Assembly (NCBI RefSeq): GCF_032452875.1
Contig: NC_083881.1
Span: 66,471,689 to 66,535,688, forward strand
Source of the DNA: Bos javanicus
Taxonomy: Eukaryota; Chordata; Mammalia; Artiodactyla; Bovidae
Length of the DNA stretch: 64,000 bases
Direction of reading: 5' to 3'
Positions 22,646 to 35,900 of the stretch are shown piece after piece (position 1 is the stretch's first letter; each line of letters starts with the position of its first letter). The notes beneath the pieces were generated by a model. That model saw nothing but the letters and a program-made list of their open reading frames with translations. It was not told the origin of the DNA and made no database searches. The position numbers were made by a program, and so were the translations under genes.

Positions 22646-25600
22646 AAGAACTAAAGAAATTATCTTGCGAAAGTAAAATAGTTAAATAAAGACACATTTG
22701 TTTAGCTAAAATGAATACTGGGGGAAACGCGACATCTCACAAAGGCCCCCACACACACAAACAAAGCACACCGTCCTTTCTGCTGGTGGGTCACACAGAG
22801 AGCAGACCCAGTGTTCCCAGTCTTTCCAGAGCCAGGGGTTTTTCAGGTGGAGACCACAGACGGGAGCCTCATCAGCTCTTTAGGTCTAGATCGGAGGCCC
22901 CAAACTTAGGGTCCCAGGAATCTGGCACCTGTTGTTGGTTATCTTTCTTCACAGCAGGACTCGATATGCCAGAGAACTGAACCATGACTAGCAGACAATC
23001 TGATGGTACATTCACTGCCAGGCTCTTCTAAGAGAAATGAGGGCCCCACTGCTGGCTAATTACGCCCATCTACCCACCGTCACACAGTTCCTCTCCAAAC
23101 TCTCTCTACTGCAACAATATACCCTGGACAACTTGCCCAACACCAAGGAATATATATGTTCTATTTGCTCAGCTGAAGAAGATCCCATGATAATAAATTT
23201 TACTTAGTAAGCAAAAACTTGTTTTATCTGTTTGTTGTTAATGGCTTAAAAATTTATTGAAGGATAATTGCTTTACAGAATTTTGTTGTTTTTTGTCAAA
23301 CCTCAACATGAATCAGTCTGCTAATGGTTTTTTTAAAAGTATGTGTTTAAAAAAAAAAAGTATGTTAGGTTTTAGATGGGATAAAATAAATAAAACTTTA
23401 GTCCATCATGCTGTTTTGAGCCAAACTCTTCATTCTGAAGCAGCAGGCGTTTCCTCTACTTAGGGTCGTATCGATGCAGGTAGAGAGCTAAGACTTTTGC
23501 TTTGATGTCACTTCTCCAGGGTTGGCCAGGCAATAGATTCTCTTCTGTCTCCGTACACGACTCAGCAGCAGGCATGCATGGGCTTCTCAGCAGAAGGTTG
23601 CAGACCTGGCTGGCTTCCACACACCAGTCATTTGGCAGAAAACTTGGCCAGCAGGCAAAACACCTTAAGTGAATTTCATGGGTGTGGAGACATCTATGCA
23701 ATGCCTCCTTTCTCCTTCCCTTTTAGAACACGGATGTGAGCTGCCCAAAACCCATTTTACACAGAAGTGGGTTCTACTTCTGGTACTGAAATGTCTCACT
23801 TTACACTGGCTGTCCTTTGGCATTATACCTCACCTGCCCTCTCCCCACCAGAATGTAGAATTTTGTCTACATGACCAGCGGCAATATTAACAGTCACAAT
23901 ATTTAGGTCGTTTTCCAGATTGGCTGCAAAAGCTAACATTATCTTTTCAAATGGAAATAGTGTTTTCATAAAAGATCCATTTGTATAGCAGGATTTTTTT
24001 CCTCCAATGATGACTCCAGTGATTCACATATAATACATCCCCTCCACGGAGAAAACTTGAATGCTTTGTCTCTAAAAATGATCTCTTGAGAGTATTACTG
24101 AGTACTGCTGATTAATAAACTGAAGTGAAGGTGAAAAGACAAATACAATAAGGTGTGGTTCAGCTAAGCAGTCAAACTAAACAAATTTTGGGACCATTAG
24201 AGTTTAAAAAAATAGGGGGAGAAAGGAGGGTGGAGACAACCTGTCTGGCATTATGCAGAACAACAGGATGGGGACAAGGGATTTGCGGGAGATGCTGCTC
24301 ATGTGTTTACGTAGAAAGAAGGTACAGGAAGGGGAGCAGTGAGTCAACCGGCCCTTTCATGTGACGGAACATTCTGGAAACCCGACTGGCTCGTTCAATG
24401 GAGGCTCAATTTCTAGAGTGGGCAGACCCCATCTAAGCCCAAAGATGTGTTTTTCTCTTCCCTCTGTCCAGCAAACAGACTCCAACCCCTCCCACAGGCT
24501 GCTTATCAGTGGGCCCATTTGCACATCTACTGGTGCTGGGCTGAATATCCATAACCTTAAAATAGGGTTTGGGGGTTTCAAGACAAAAAAACCCAAAGAT
24601 CTCTCATCGGTTCTCAACAGTCAAGTGACCAGAAAGTATATAAGCATGAGAGCAACTGAGGTAATGACTGTTGTTGTTCTCTGCAGACGACAAAACAGAA
24701 GAACAGAGCTAAATATTAAAGTGGGGTTTCAAATACATTTAAAAGAGGTATGTATCTGTATTAGACATGAGACAGGGCCACAGCGAACTGCTGAGTATGC
24801 TCTGGAGGGTCACTTTAATCCAAGCCATCACCTCTCCACACTGGAGACATGAAGACAATTCCTTACTCTGCAGAGGTAAGGATGGGGGCAGCTTCGGGAG
24901 TGAGCTTGAGATGTCACGTCAGGAAGGCCCAGTAGCATCAGCACCTGTGAGGTCTGAGTGACATGAATCCTCTGGTCGGTGGCACTGAGTGTCATGTGAA
25001 TGAGATCCCCTCTGGGGACCCTATGAAGGGAGTCTCAAAACCAGCATTTTTCTCCACTTGATCACCTCATTTTTCATAGTGTAAAACATGATTAAGCAAA
25101 GTGCCGGAAAATCACAGGGAGTAATATGCAAACGACTGTGACTTCCCACATGCCTTCCAAGGGATCAGTGAAAACGATCTGATAGGCTTTTTCCATCCGT
25201 AACAACCCTGCATGTGTTTAACTTGGTGGGAGCTTCAACGAACAGAATTTCTGAGGTTGAGTGTATATGGAATACTAACGTGATGCACCAAAAGAAATGA
25301 CTGAGGCTGATTCTCAGGGATAAAAACCATCCCCCCCTTCACCTCTTATTTTTTCCTTACATTTCCATATTATCTGAAACACCTATCTGGAAACAAGCCA
25401 AAATCCCTCCTATTTTAACCTCCCTTGGAACACAAGAGAATCTAAACAGCCTGTTACAACTGCACTGCGGACAGAAAGCAATCAGATTCGAAGCAGCTGA
25501 GTTGGCAGAGGCGGGGTTAGGAATGCTGCAAGTTCATGTCTGTCCTCTCCCTTTCTCTTGGCCCAAGATGCTCTGATTTTATCAGCATGAAGATACTAAA

Positions 25601-26329
25601 AAAACACCTATGTGTGAGACAAGCCATAGAGCCTCCTCCTCAGGCCAAATTCTGTGTCTAACACAGTCCCAAGTGGGCAAGAAGTGTTTCCAGGCACAAT
25701 CACCAGAGTCAAAAGGTGGTCTTCTTGAATGTGGGAAAAATCTCACTTTAATTGCAAACCTTCATTTATAAGCACATCCAATAATGAACAAAATGAAGAG
25801 CTGTGACTTTTTAACATGTGAATATATCAAAAATCTCTGGAAATTCAGGTAGTCAAGACAAGGCTATTTCACAAGGAAAGCAACCCCCCCTCCAGCCCCC
25901 ACCTCCCATTTTTCAGAAGACTTTTAAAAGATCACAAGGCATACTCAGAAGTTCACAGTAGCAGGTTGCACCTTGTAGGGAGAGAAGAAAACCTTCTTTC
26001 ATATTGGTAGATAAATATGTATCAGTAATTCCACCTGACAAAGGGTGGTGGTGGGTGTCCTCCCCGAGTCAGGCGAGGGCAGAACACTGAGCTAGAGGGG
26101 TTTCTGAGCAGGGACAGGAAAAGGAGAGGAAAGAGAGACTTGACAGCACAAAGGACCAAATCCATCAGTCCCCCCGACACACCACACTGTGACCCCAGAC
26201 ACGCGCGGACAAGAGCAGCCAGCAGGGCGGCCACCGACTGTCTGCCTTGCCATGGATTATCAGAGGGTCTCACAGTCAAAATCCTTGACCAGCAAACTCA
26301 AAAACCATCACCAAATTTAAATCATAAAG
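22646..26329. other. Intergenic sequence with a reversed L1 tail
   Basis: A reversed ruminant L1 3' end lies at about 23238-23330 ('gaaggataattgctttacag'). Otherwise I see no exon, RNA gene or clear repeat. Confidence 0.55.
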
Positions 26330-26352
26330 TAAATGTCTAAGGAAATTCTTGT

Positions 26353-26358
26353 TTTATT
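26353..26358 (-). terminator. Candidate LAPTM4B polyadenylation signal AATAAA
   Basis: The plus strand reads TTTATT, which is AATAAA on the transcribed sense strand. It is about 490 nt past the stop codon and is followed by GT-rich sequence. I scanned 25400-26800 by eye and saw no other canonical AATAAA. Confidence 0.5.
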
Positions 26359-26612
26359 TATGTATTTATATGGACTCCTTACACAAATAACATTCCTATT
26401 CTCCTAAGGGTTTCTTCTATAAATTGGAATGGCCAAGGAAAGCACTGTCTAATTTTGACTTGATTATACACGTTCAAAAGAGAAAGAGGGAGTGAAGAGA
26501 AAAGCGCTGGAAAGTCTTCGACTCTGGGGCTCAGCACGTACAACAGACGTCTCGGACTCAAGATTCATCCGGGTTGTCGGGTAGTTCCAACGCAGAGGGA
26601 AAACTAGGGGAG

Positions 26613-26631
26613 CCCACCCCACCCCACCCCA
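26613..26631 (-). promoter_or_regulatory. G-quadruplex-type tract in LAPTM4B 3'UTR
   Basis: The minus strand (mRNA sense) has four G runs separated by single T residues, (GGGGT)3 then GGG. This fits the classic short-loop quadruplex pattern. It lies between the stop codon and the candidate poly(A) signal, so it would be in the mature mRNA. No function is shown by the sequence. Confidence 0.6.
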
Positions 26632-26844
26632 CAGAGAGAATTTCTACAGCTACTCTAGCAAGGTGCTCCAGCTAAAGCATAGGTTTCAAACTACAGAGTT
26701 TCAACTTAACATCTAAAATTTTAAACTGTAGCATTTCTGCGACAAATAAGCTCAGAGAGCTCATCTCAGAAGAAAAATTAAAGAACTATTGCTCTGATGA
26801 ATGACAAGTCTGGCCGTTGCTCTCATGCCGCCCAACTTCCAGGC

Positions 26845-26922
26845 TCAGGCAGACACGTACGGGGGCGGCGGCTCCTTGGTGGCGCTGTTCACAGTGGCAT
26901 CATCGTACGGGGGTAGCAGCAC
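26845..26922 (-). CDS. LAPTM4B: LAPTM4B last coding exon (exon 7) with stop codon
   Basis: 78 bp of coding sequence: 25 codons, then TGA at 26847-26845. The acceptor (cttcctcccag) is strong. The exon encodes the cytosolic C-terminus VLLPPYDDATVNSATKEPPP followed by PYVSA. It carries both PY motifs, LPPY and PPPPY, which in this family bind WW domains of NEDD4-type ubiquitin ligases and direct lysosomal sorting. Gly-Ala of human is Ser-Thr here. It lies about 20 kb from the preceding exon, so it is easily missed. Confidence 0.96.
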   Translation of the reverse strand: MLLPPYDDATVNSATKEPPPPYVSA

Positions 26923-29900
26923 CTGGGAGGAAGAGAAGACAAGGGTCAGAGGTTAAAGGTGCGCACCTGCTCCCCTGGGCTTCACTTTAGCTCAAGTTTC
27001 TCCATAACGTGTACAGGTATCAATTGTTCAGCAAGTGGCTAGATTTTGGGGGGAGGAGAGATTTTTGAATCCATCAAGTGAAGGAAAGAGACCTCTGGCC
27101 TTCTTTTGAGTTTTCCAATCCTTTTCCACTTGTACCTGGATGTCACAGTGCCCGAGGGGGGTCAGAGGGGTGTGTTTCTAGGACAAGGAGTGGCTCTGAA
27201 GAGGAACAAAAGCTCTGGGGTGACATGTATGTGTGTTCACAGAAGTAGGGCAGGTGCCTGACTCACCACAGGGCCACATGTGGTGAGACCTGGGCAGTGA
27301 AGTGGGCAACACAAGAGCTCTGGTATCATCCTGGACTCCAAGCCAGGACTCAGCCACATCCTATCAGTATTGCCACGGCTAAGCAAGCCAATCTTCGTTT
27401 CTGTGTCTGCACCACAGGGATCCCTGAGAATTAGAGGTCTAAAAGACAACTCACATGCTGTGCTACACATCTGACGAGGCTGATGTTATCTGTAAATGGC
27501 GGGAAAGGAAGCACAAAAATCCTAAGCTCATGAACAACCTTTCTGTTTACATTTCAAGGACAAAAATAACTGCACGTAATCGCTTATGAACTATCAATAT
27601 GAGAAGACACTGGCTGACTTTGACTTTGCAGAGTATTTACAAAACAGAGAACATCAACTCCGTGTGACTGGCCTCTAGTCAACTAACATTTACTGTACAC
27701 CTACCACAGGACGGTTCCTGCCCTTAGGAATTCAGAGATGAGGTGTGTTGAGACACCCTACCCAACTCAAGGTCTTTGTGGAAAGAAAAAGAATATTCAC
27801 AAATTAAGTGGAACACAACAAAACCACATTTTGTTATTAATACTTTTTCTATTATGGACATGACTTAAAGTGGTAAACATCTATCAATTCCATGAATTGC
27901 CATGCCATCTATCTATCCCCTTGGGCTCCTACAGGACACTAAAATTCTCAAGTTTCTCTTTAAGTTTTGTGTACATTACTCCCACCCCCCACCACACATA
28001 CACGCACACTCACACAAACTCAATATACTATACTATTTGGTTTTCTCCTTTTCTAGTGTTTCAACAAGTGCCGGGCTGCAGTCCTGTCTTCCTTAACCCA
28101 GGGTCTGCTGGCCAGTAGGCACAGTGTCAGGGGAATAACTGAGTGCGCTGTCCTGCAGGCCGGCCCTGGAAGACTCCGTATGGTTGGTGGGGTGGTATGG
28201 AGCTGGGACACTGGTAGCGGGCATCTGCATGGTCAGGGTCCCCTCAGGAGACAGAAACCACCCAGTGGTTTGAACAGAGAAAAGTTTAACAAAGAATTAC
28301 GGTATGAACAGGAGGTCGGAGGTGCAGAGAACTCAGAGGAACAAAAAAGGAGAACACTGACAGCTAAGAGTGCTGACTGAGGGAACTCAAAGGAGGAACA
28401 TGGAAAGGGGTCTCCCACAAAGGCCGGGGAATCACTGTCAGAGACAGTGTGGCTGAACTCACTGGATGGTAGGTAGAGAAGCCTCCTGGGTAGAACCAGG
28501 CCAAGCGAGCAAACCACCTGACCGGGTGTGGGTAGGCGGCCGCAGAGGCGCTGTTCACGGGGAAGGGGGGGTGCCGCTGGCCCTGGAAACTGCCTGAGAG
28601 GAGGTGCGTGCTGGAGCGCTGCCAGGGAGACGGCCGCCCGTGCCGCTGCCCTGGGGGCCACGGACGTAAGATCTGAACGCTGTGGGGCTCGCACGAACTG
28701 GGAGGGAAGACGCCTTCCTCCTCTGGCGCCCTCTACCCGGGAGGCTGGACAGCAAGGTGGCGGGCGAAGGTGAGACGTCACCAGGAGACCAGGCCAGCTC
28801 CCGATGGCTAACGGGGGTGGGGAGGAGATGGACTTGGGAGCTGCACCCATGGGAAGTGGGTCACCCAGCCGGAAGCAGGTAACTGGGCTCAGCACCCACA
28901 AGAACGTCAAACGGGTCTGAGAACTGTTCCCGGAAGCGGTGGCGACGCCGCACCTGTGTGAGTCCTTCCCCCTGGGCATTGCCCAGGGAGACTCAGGGCG
29001 AGGGCTCGGCTGCTGCTGGCGGCGATGGAAGGGAAGAGCACCCAGGGCGCGCTCAGTACAGGCGCCCGTCCGAAGCCAGGAAGCGTCCCTGTGTGCCCTG
29101 CATCCAACAAGCCAACGCTGACTGACGACACAGAGGGTGCTGGGTCATGCCCACCCCCCCTCCCGCACGTGAACACACCTCGCTGTCTGTGGAGGAACAT
29201 TCGTTCTAGAGAACTCGAGAGACTGCTCTTTGAAGTGGCCCCTGCTGAGACTCTGCTAGCCCTTAACGGCATTATGAAAGGGTTTACAGGGTGCAAAATG
29301 AGGACCTTATTTAATTTATGGAAGTGGATTTACACCTTTTCCATGTTAGGTGAAAAATGGAAATTTCATACCTCTCCTTTGTAGCCATGTATGACCCACT
29401 TAAGATTACTATGAAGCCAAACGCCTGTGACTTTGTAACTTTACTAAGATCTGTGTTTTGTGTTTCGATGCACAGCCTGGGGAGGGCAGCGATGGGTGCA
29501 TCATGCTGATGAACCGAGATTGAGGCGTGGGTGTGGACAAGATGTCCAAAAACAAACAGGACAGCTGAGGTGGGCTGGAGGGCAGGGAAGCTCCTCGGGA
29601 GGATGAGCAGGACCAGGCAGCAAATGAAGAGGGCCACCCGGCAGGTAGGGAGGCGGGGGCACTGGTGTGGGGAGGGGGCTGGGAGCAGAGCGCTTCCTGG
29701 GAACCCAGGGGCTGTGATGGGATGCTAAGGGTGGTGCAGAAGGGGCGGGAGAGACAGGCCAAGGTCAGAGCACAGAGGGGACCCCTGTCCCCCTCGAGGA
29801 GCATTTCCGGTCTCTGGCAGCAGCATGTCCACTAGGAAGCCTGACAGTCTCAGATGGAGCAGAGCATATTCTCTAAAGTGACAGCCTGGCTCTCTGCAAC

Positions 29901-32900
29901 TGCACGTCTGACCTGAGGACTCAGCCTCCAGCACGTGTGTGTGAGCATGTCACACATGTGTTAAGATACAACCAGCAGAAACAGCTGTGATCAGCAATAG
30001 AAATATTCGATTTTGCAAAGACTCGGCATTGGCTTTATGCTGCACCACCTCACTGAGCAATCAGCTGCTTCCGATCTGTCACTTTCCTTGGAGGAGTTAC
30101 CATAAAACACAGTGAGGCTACTCAAAAAGAAGTGAAATCAGCCATCACAGCCAATTTATTTTTGTTCCCCACCAGGAGCCAAATGCAACACTCAAAGTTT
30201 CCAAAATGTTCACAGATGATTAAACACAAAACTGTCTTGAAGAAGAGAAAGTGCTGCAAATTTGTCTTCTGCTTGCCAAAAACTTATTTTCACATTAGGT
30301 TTGGCCGTGTGTCACTGTTTCTTGCTATTTACTTTCAAGCTCATTTTCAAGTTTCATTATCATTAGCATCCTCATGGGCTTTCTCTCTCAAATATTCTGT
30401 TGCCTTGGACCCCAGATCCAAAGTCAAGGTGCCCGGTGAAGATACTGACACCCTCACGCTTGTCTTCACCTCCCCGTGACCACATACTAAATGCAGACCA
30501 GAAAATACTCTTCACAGAGCACTTCATACTCCTGAATTATTTTCAATGAACACTTCTCCAAATGGAATTGGTTTTAAATTCTGAAGGGATAGTGTCATCT
30601 TTGTTTAAGCTACATGATGTTAATTTTAATGATGATTTCAAGGAAGCATTGATGAAATGAGGATTGCCATACTGCTTCTCTTACAGTGTGTTAAAACTGA
30701 CTGCAAACACTGGCTATTGTCCTTTTCAAGTAAAATCAATGAAGCAACTTGGGAATCTGAGAAAATAACTGTAGGATCAATTAAGATAGAAAATGCCAAT
30801 TAAGATGCCCTACAACACAAAACTTAATGGAAACCTCATTATTTTGACATTATTAGAAGCTGGCATTTAGTTAAGCCCTGTTTTTTTTTTTTTAAGAAAT
30901 TTGATCATTCACACTGAATGGCCAAAAAATAATCTCTGAAGACTAAAAATGTACATCATGCCCTACCTTGCTATCTAATAAACAGCAGTTACTCAGTGAG
31001 TTCAAAAATTGGCAAAGGTGTATGTCAAGGCTGTGTACTGTTACCCTGCTTGTTTAACTTATATGCAGAGTACATCATGTAAAATGCCCAGGGGGATGAA
31101 GCACAAGCTGGAATCAAGACTGCCAAGAGAAATAACAATAAGCGCAGATATGCAGATGAAACCACCCTTAAGGCAGAAAGTGAAGAGGAACTAACAGCCT
31201 TTTGAAGAAGGTGTAAAGCTGTTTTAAAACTCAACAATCAAAAAGCTAACATCATGGCATCTGGTCCCATTCACTTCATGGCTAATAGCTGGGGAAACAA
31301 TGGAAACAGTGACAGACATTATTTTCTTGGGCTCCAAAATCAATGTGGAAAGTGACTGCAGCCATGAAATTAAAAGATGCTTGCTTCTTGGAAGGAAAGC
31401 TATGACAAACCTAGACAGCATATTAAAAAGCAGAGACATCACTTTGATGACAAAGGTCAGTATAATCAGAGCTTTGGTTTTTCCAATAGTCATGTATGGA
31501 TGTGAGAGTTGAACCATAAAGAAGGCTGAGCACCAAAGAATTGATGCCTTCTAACTGTGGTGCTGGAGAAGACTCAAGAGTCCCTTGGACTGCAAGGAGC
31601 TCAAACCAGTCCATCCTAAAGGAAATCAACCCTGAATATTCACTGGAAGGACTGGTGCTGAAGCTGAAGCTCCAATACTTTGGCTACCTGATGTGAACAG
31701 CCAACACATTTGGAAAAGACCCTGATCCTGGGAAAGACTGAAGGAGCAGGAGGAGAAGGGGATGTACAGAGGATGAGATAGTTGGATGGCATCACCGACT
31801 CAACTGGGACATGAATTTGAGCAAGCTCTGGGAAATAGGGAAGGACAGGGAAGCCCGGTGTGCTGCAGTCCATGAGGCTGCAAAGAGTTGGACACAACTG
31901 AGCAACTGAACAACAATTAATGAGTGCATAAAGACAAATGCATTATATATTGCAGCCATGCACCGCTTCACTTCAAGCAATATTCAATACAACCAAGCTC
32001 TAGTCTAAGCACAGACCCCAGGAATTTGTCTTAATAGGATCTCAACTACAGATTGAGTGTTTGATGGTGGAACTCCCTTTCATGCAGATGGAAAATCCCT
32101 CTTGTCAATGACCCCAGCAGGGCATCTGCTCCTTAGGAAGATTAGCATCTATATATACACAGTATCTTTTTTCATTGGGAGCAGTCATGCTAGGGGACGT
32201 GCACTACCAGGAAAGTAGCTCATCATTCATTTCCATTCAACTCAACAAATATGGAGAGTGTTATAAGGGGATCTTCATCCTCAGCTACGTCAACATACAG
32301 AACAGTTGGAGGGAGAAACAGATTAACATCAAAGGTTGCAAAATGGAACACCCTAGAATAGAAGTGATTCCAACTGGCCACACTTCTGCAAGTCATTAAA
32401 ATTTGGAAAACTCACTCACTCCATCAAACACTAGGAAATGATAAAATGCTTAAGAGTAAAGAATTATGTATTAGGAAAAATAGTAAATGTAGTTTCACTG
32501 TAGTATCAGAGTTAAGGTTCTGAAGACTTATTCGGAACTCTATGGTTGATAGGATTACAGTGTAGGTAATGTTATATAAATTATCTTTCGACATTCACAA
32601 AATTATGTGCCAAATTTTATATGTGTGCATTTATTTTCCTGGGCAGAGTGTTCAGAGCTCTCATCAGATTCTCAAAGAACCATCCAAGATCCTGGGGTCC
32701 TGGACTGTAGGGGAGCGGGGTGTAAGGCATAAGGCAAACTGCAACGGCAGTCTGTCTGCTGGTCTACATCCTAATAAGGACGAAACAGGTTAAGAAGAAA
32801 TCAAGGCCCAGGATGAGGGCCTGTGGCACCTCATCCACCCTGGAACAGGAGAAACCTTAGTTTAAAATAAAAAAAGAACTGATTGATTATCTCAGAGAGT

Positions 32901-35900
32901 CAAACATCTGGGAAATATTACTATGTAGTGGACAGATCTGATAGATCACAGCAAGGTAAAAGGTTAACAACTCGGCAGCTGAAAAAACAAAGCAATGTTT
33001 GCTTGGGGGTGGGGGTAGGGGGGAGAATTGTACAAGAACAGGGATGTACATGACAGAGCTCTGCACTGAGCAATATTTTCTTAAAATCAAGGAAAACACT
33101 AACTGGGGATGTAACAAAAAAATCTGATGTGACTGTATTAGGCAGATGAAGGCAGTGGAGAATATAGGGAGAATAAAACTTAAATCCTATCCAAGAAGTC
33201 AAAAGGGATCTCAAATTGATTTTTAAAAAATTAGTACTGTAGATGAAATATGGAGGTAAATACCTGAAGAAATGAGTTGCCAATGTTTACTTCTGGACTG
33301 GAAAGTGGAGAATGGGCAAGAAAATGGCAGCAGACCATTGAGAAATAAACTTTGCACTACCATGACTTTTAGCTACGCACATGTTATACTGTGTTAAAAA
33401 TAGTTTTAAAATAAAAGAATAATCATAACAGTCTTGAAGAAAAGAAGTCAATCATCAAAGGGCAACTTGCAAACCTGAGGCCAGTGGGCAGGCTCAGGGC
33501 CACCGCATCCCTCTTGCTTCCTGGCCAGTGGGTAAGTTACACATTCGCTCTGAGCTTCTGCAGGGGTCTGGAAAAGGATCCTAACTTGCTGGAGATGATT
33601 CGTCGAAGCCAAAAAGGGTGGTGGGCACAGGACACGTGTAGAGCAGGCACTAACAGAGCAGCCAGGGAGCACAGTGCAGTTGGAGTTCCCTGCCCAGGAG
33701 TTGAAATGTGTTTTCACAGAGCAGCTGGTCAGGGGGGCCTCTGGCCTATGTGAGATTCTCCTCCTGTATTGTGAGACCCAAGCTCATCTAGGATGCCCCA
33801 AACACCAATGGAAACTAGAGAACCAGGATGCCTTGAGGGGCCCCCAGGAAACAGATGTGAGCCCTGGGAAACAAAGGACTTCCTCATTTAATACATGCTC
33901 TTCACGCCACTCAGGCCCAGGCCACTAGCAGCCCACTGTCTGGCTCTGTCCTGTCTGATTTATTTCTATGACTCCCTAGTACGGCAAGTTCAATACCAAT
34001 CGGACTCCTTTTCCCCATGATTTCTCTCTCCCAAATGTTTTCTTGTCATTCAACAGAAAGCCCAAATAACCCCAGGTTCAGGTTCAAATCACTTCCAGAG
34101 ATCTGAAATATTCTAGCCACAATTACCGGAGAAGGCAATGACACCCCACTCCAGTACTCTTGCCTGGAAAATCCCATGGATGGAGGAACCTGGTGGGCTG
34201 CAGTCCACGGGGTCGTGAAGAGTTGGACACAACTGAGCGACTTCACTTTCACTTTTCACTTTCATGCATTGGAGAAGGAAATGGCAACCCACTCCAGTGT
34301 TCTTGCCTGGAGAATCCCAGGGACGGGGAGCCTGGTGGGCTGCTGTCTATGGGGTTGCACAGAGTCGGACATGACTGAAGCGACTTAGCAGCAGCAGCAG
34401 CAGCAGACACAATTATTCTTCTCCTCTGAATTATGCTATGCAACTGTGTGTGTGCTCAGACGTTCAGTCATGTCTAACTCTTTGCGATTCCATGGACTGT
34501 ATGTAGCCTGCCAGGCTCCTCTGTCCATGAGATTCTCCTGGCAAAAATACTGTAGTGGTTTGACATCTCCTGCTCCAGGGTATCTTCCTGACCCAGAGAT
34601 CAAACCCTCGAATCTTACAGCTCCTGCACTGGCAGGAGGATTCTTTACCACTATTGCTCTCTGGGATCAGAAAAATGAATTAGTTTTTAAAATAAAATAA
34701 AAACATCAGTTAGATATTTCCATATTCTTTATAGATAATATGAAGTCATAAGAGTAACACTAGAAATGGCAGTAACTATAGTACAGCACTCTTCTGAAGC
34801 ACTTACATAAGCAGCTTATCAATTAAATTGTATCATCTCTTGTGGTATTAACTGTCTTGTATGTTTACCACTCTCCCCTCCAAAAAGTTTCTAAAGGAGA
34901 AGAGTCTTACATTTCCATGTCCTTTGTCAGCACAGAGAACTCCCATCTGGACACATCTCTGTTAAGACAGAGATGTGTCCAGATGGGAGTTCTTTCATTA
35001 CATTTCAGCTATATGGCTGTGGTCAAATTCTAGACGCAATCGGTGGTGGTGGCATGAAGCACTAACACCTTCAGCTTCCGTCCTTATAAAATAGAAACCA
35101 CAATTGACATTCGTCAAAAGATGGTGGTAAGGGCGTCAGGAAGGCAACACACCCAGCGCACAGGCTGAGCACCTGGGCGCTCAGTAAACGGAAGCCATGC
35201 TCCAAAACCTGCAGGACAGCCAATGCAGTGTTATCCTAACTAGTTCAACTACACCCCTTCCTTAAGAAAGCGACACCAATGAACATTCTCCTCACAAGCG
35301 GCTTCACGTGGGTCACAAAAGGAGCTCCTCTCCCCGCCTCAGCAATGGTGGCTGCGGGAAGCGCGGCAGGGTGACACGTAAGGGGCTCTGAGCCACAAGA
35401 TGAAGCAAGCAGACGGCTGGATAAAAGCCTCAGGGGAAGGTCACTGAACTGACGGCCGACGTAACTCTGGCTCGCTCGCTCGCTCTCAGGAATCCTGACG
35501 GTGTTTCCATTCTTGACCATGAAGGATATGTCCCAGGGCCCAGCGGAGGAACCATGAGTAACTCTTCTGGAAAAGACCTGTGAGGTCACGATTCCTTTGA
35601 CCTCAAAAGCTGGGAGTGGACGTGGCATTCACCTCCCCCAGAGCTGATCTTCCCGCCCAGCGCCTCTAGCCTTCCCCTCTTCCCTCCTTTACCAAACTTA
35701 ACAAAGTAACTGAAGCATGAGAAAGAAGACAACACGGGCACCGTTCCCCTGCAGGCTGCCACGTCCGCAGAGGTGTGGGCACCTCTCATTTAGTTACGGT
35801 TCTAAAGTCAGAAGTGCCTGCGGCTGGAACACCACGTCCATTCATTCACTCCTCACCCCAGGACGCCCGAGCAGCCACCAGAGGGCAGCTGCTGTGCCTG

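Larger units (their letters stand above)
26330..26844 (-). other. LAPTM4B: LAPTM4B 3' untranslated region (approximate end)
   Basis: Sequence following the stop codon on the minus strand. The first clear poly(A) signal is AATAAA (minus) at 26358-26353, next to a related TATAAATA. It is followed about 40-65 nt later by a GT-rich stretch (26314-26290) suited to a cleavage downstream element. That gives a 3'UTR of about 510 nt. A longer form ending near an ATTAAA at about 25750 is possible. A (GGGGT)-type tract at 26631-26613 lies inside it. Confidence 0.55.

Noticed and set aside
28233..28979. 248-codon open frame on the minus strand in LAPTM4B intron 6
   Set aside because: No recognised domain and GC-rich local composition; it overlaps repeat-like sequence and has no splice or promoter support.
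30975..31915. Active reverse-transcriptase gene
   Set aside because: The BovB fragment has many stops and frameshifts and is truncated at the 5' end.
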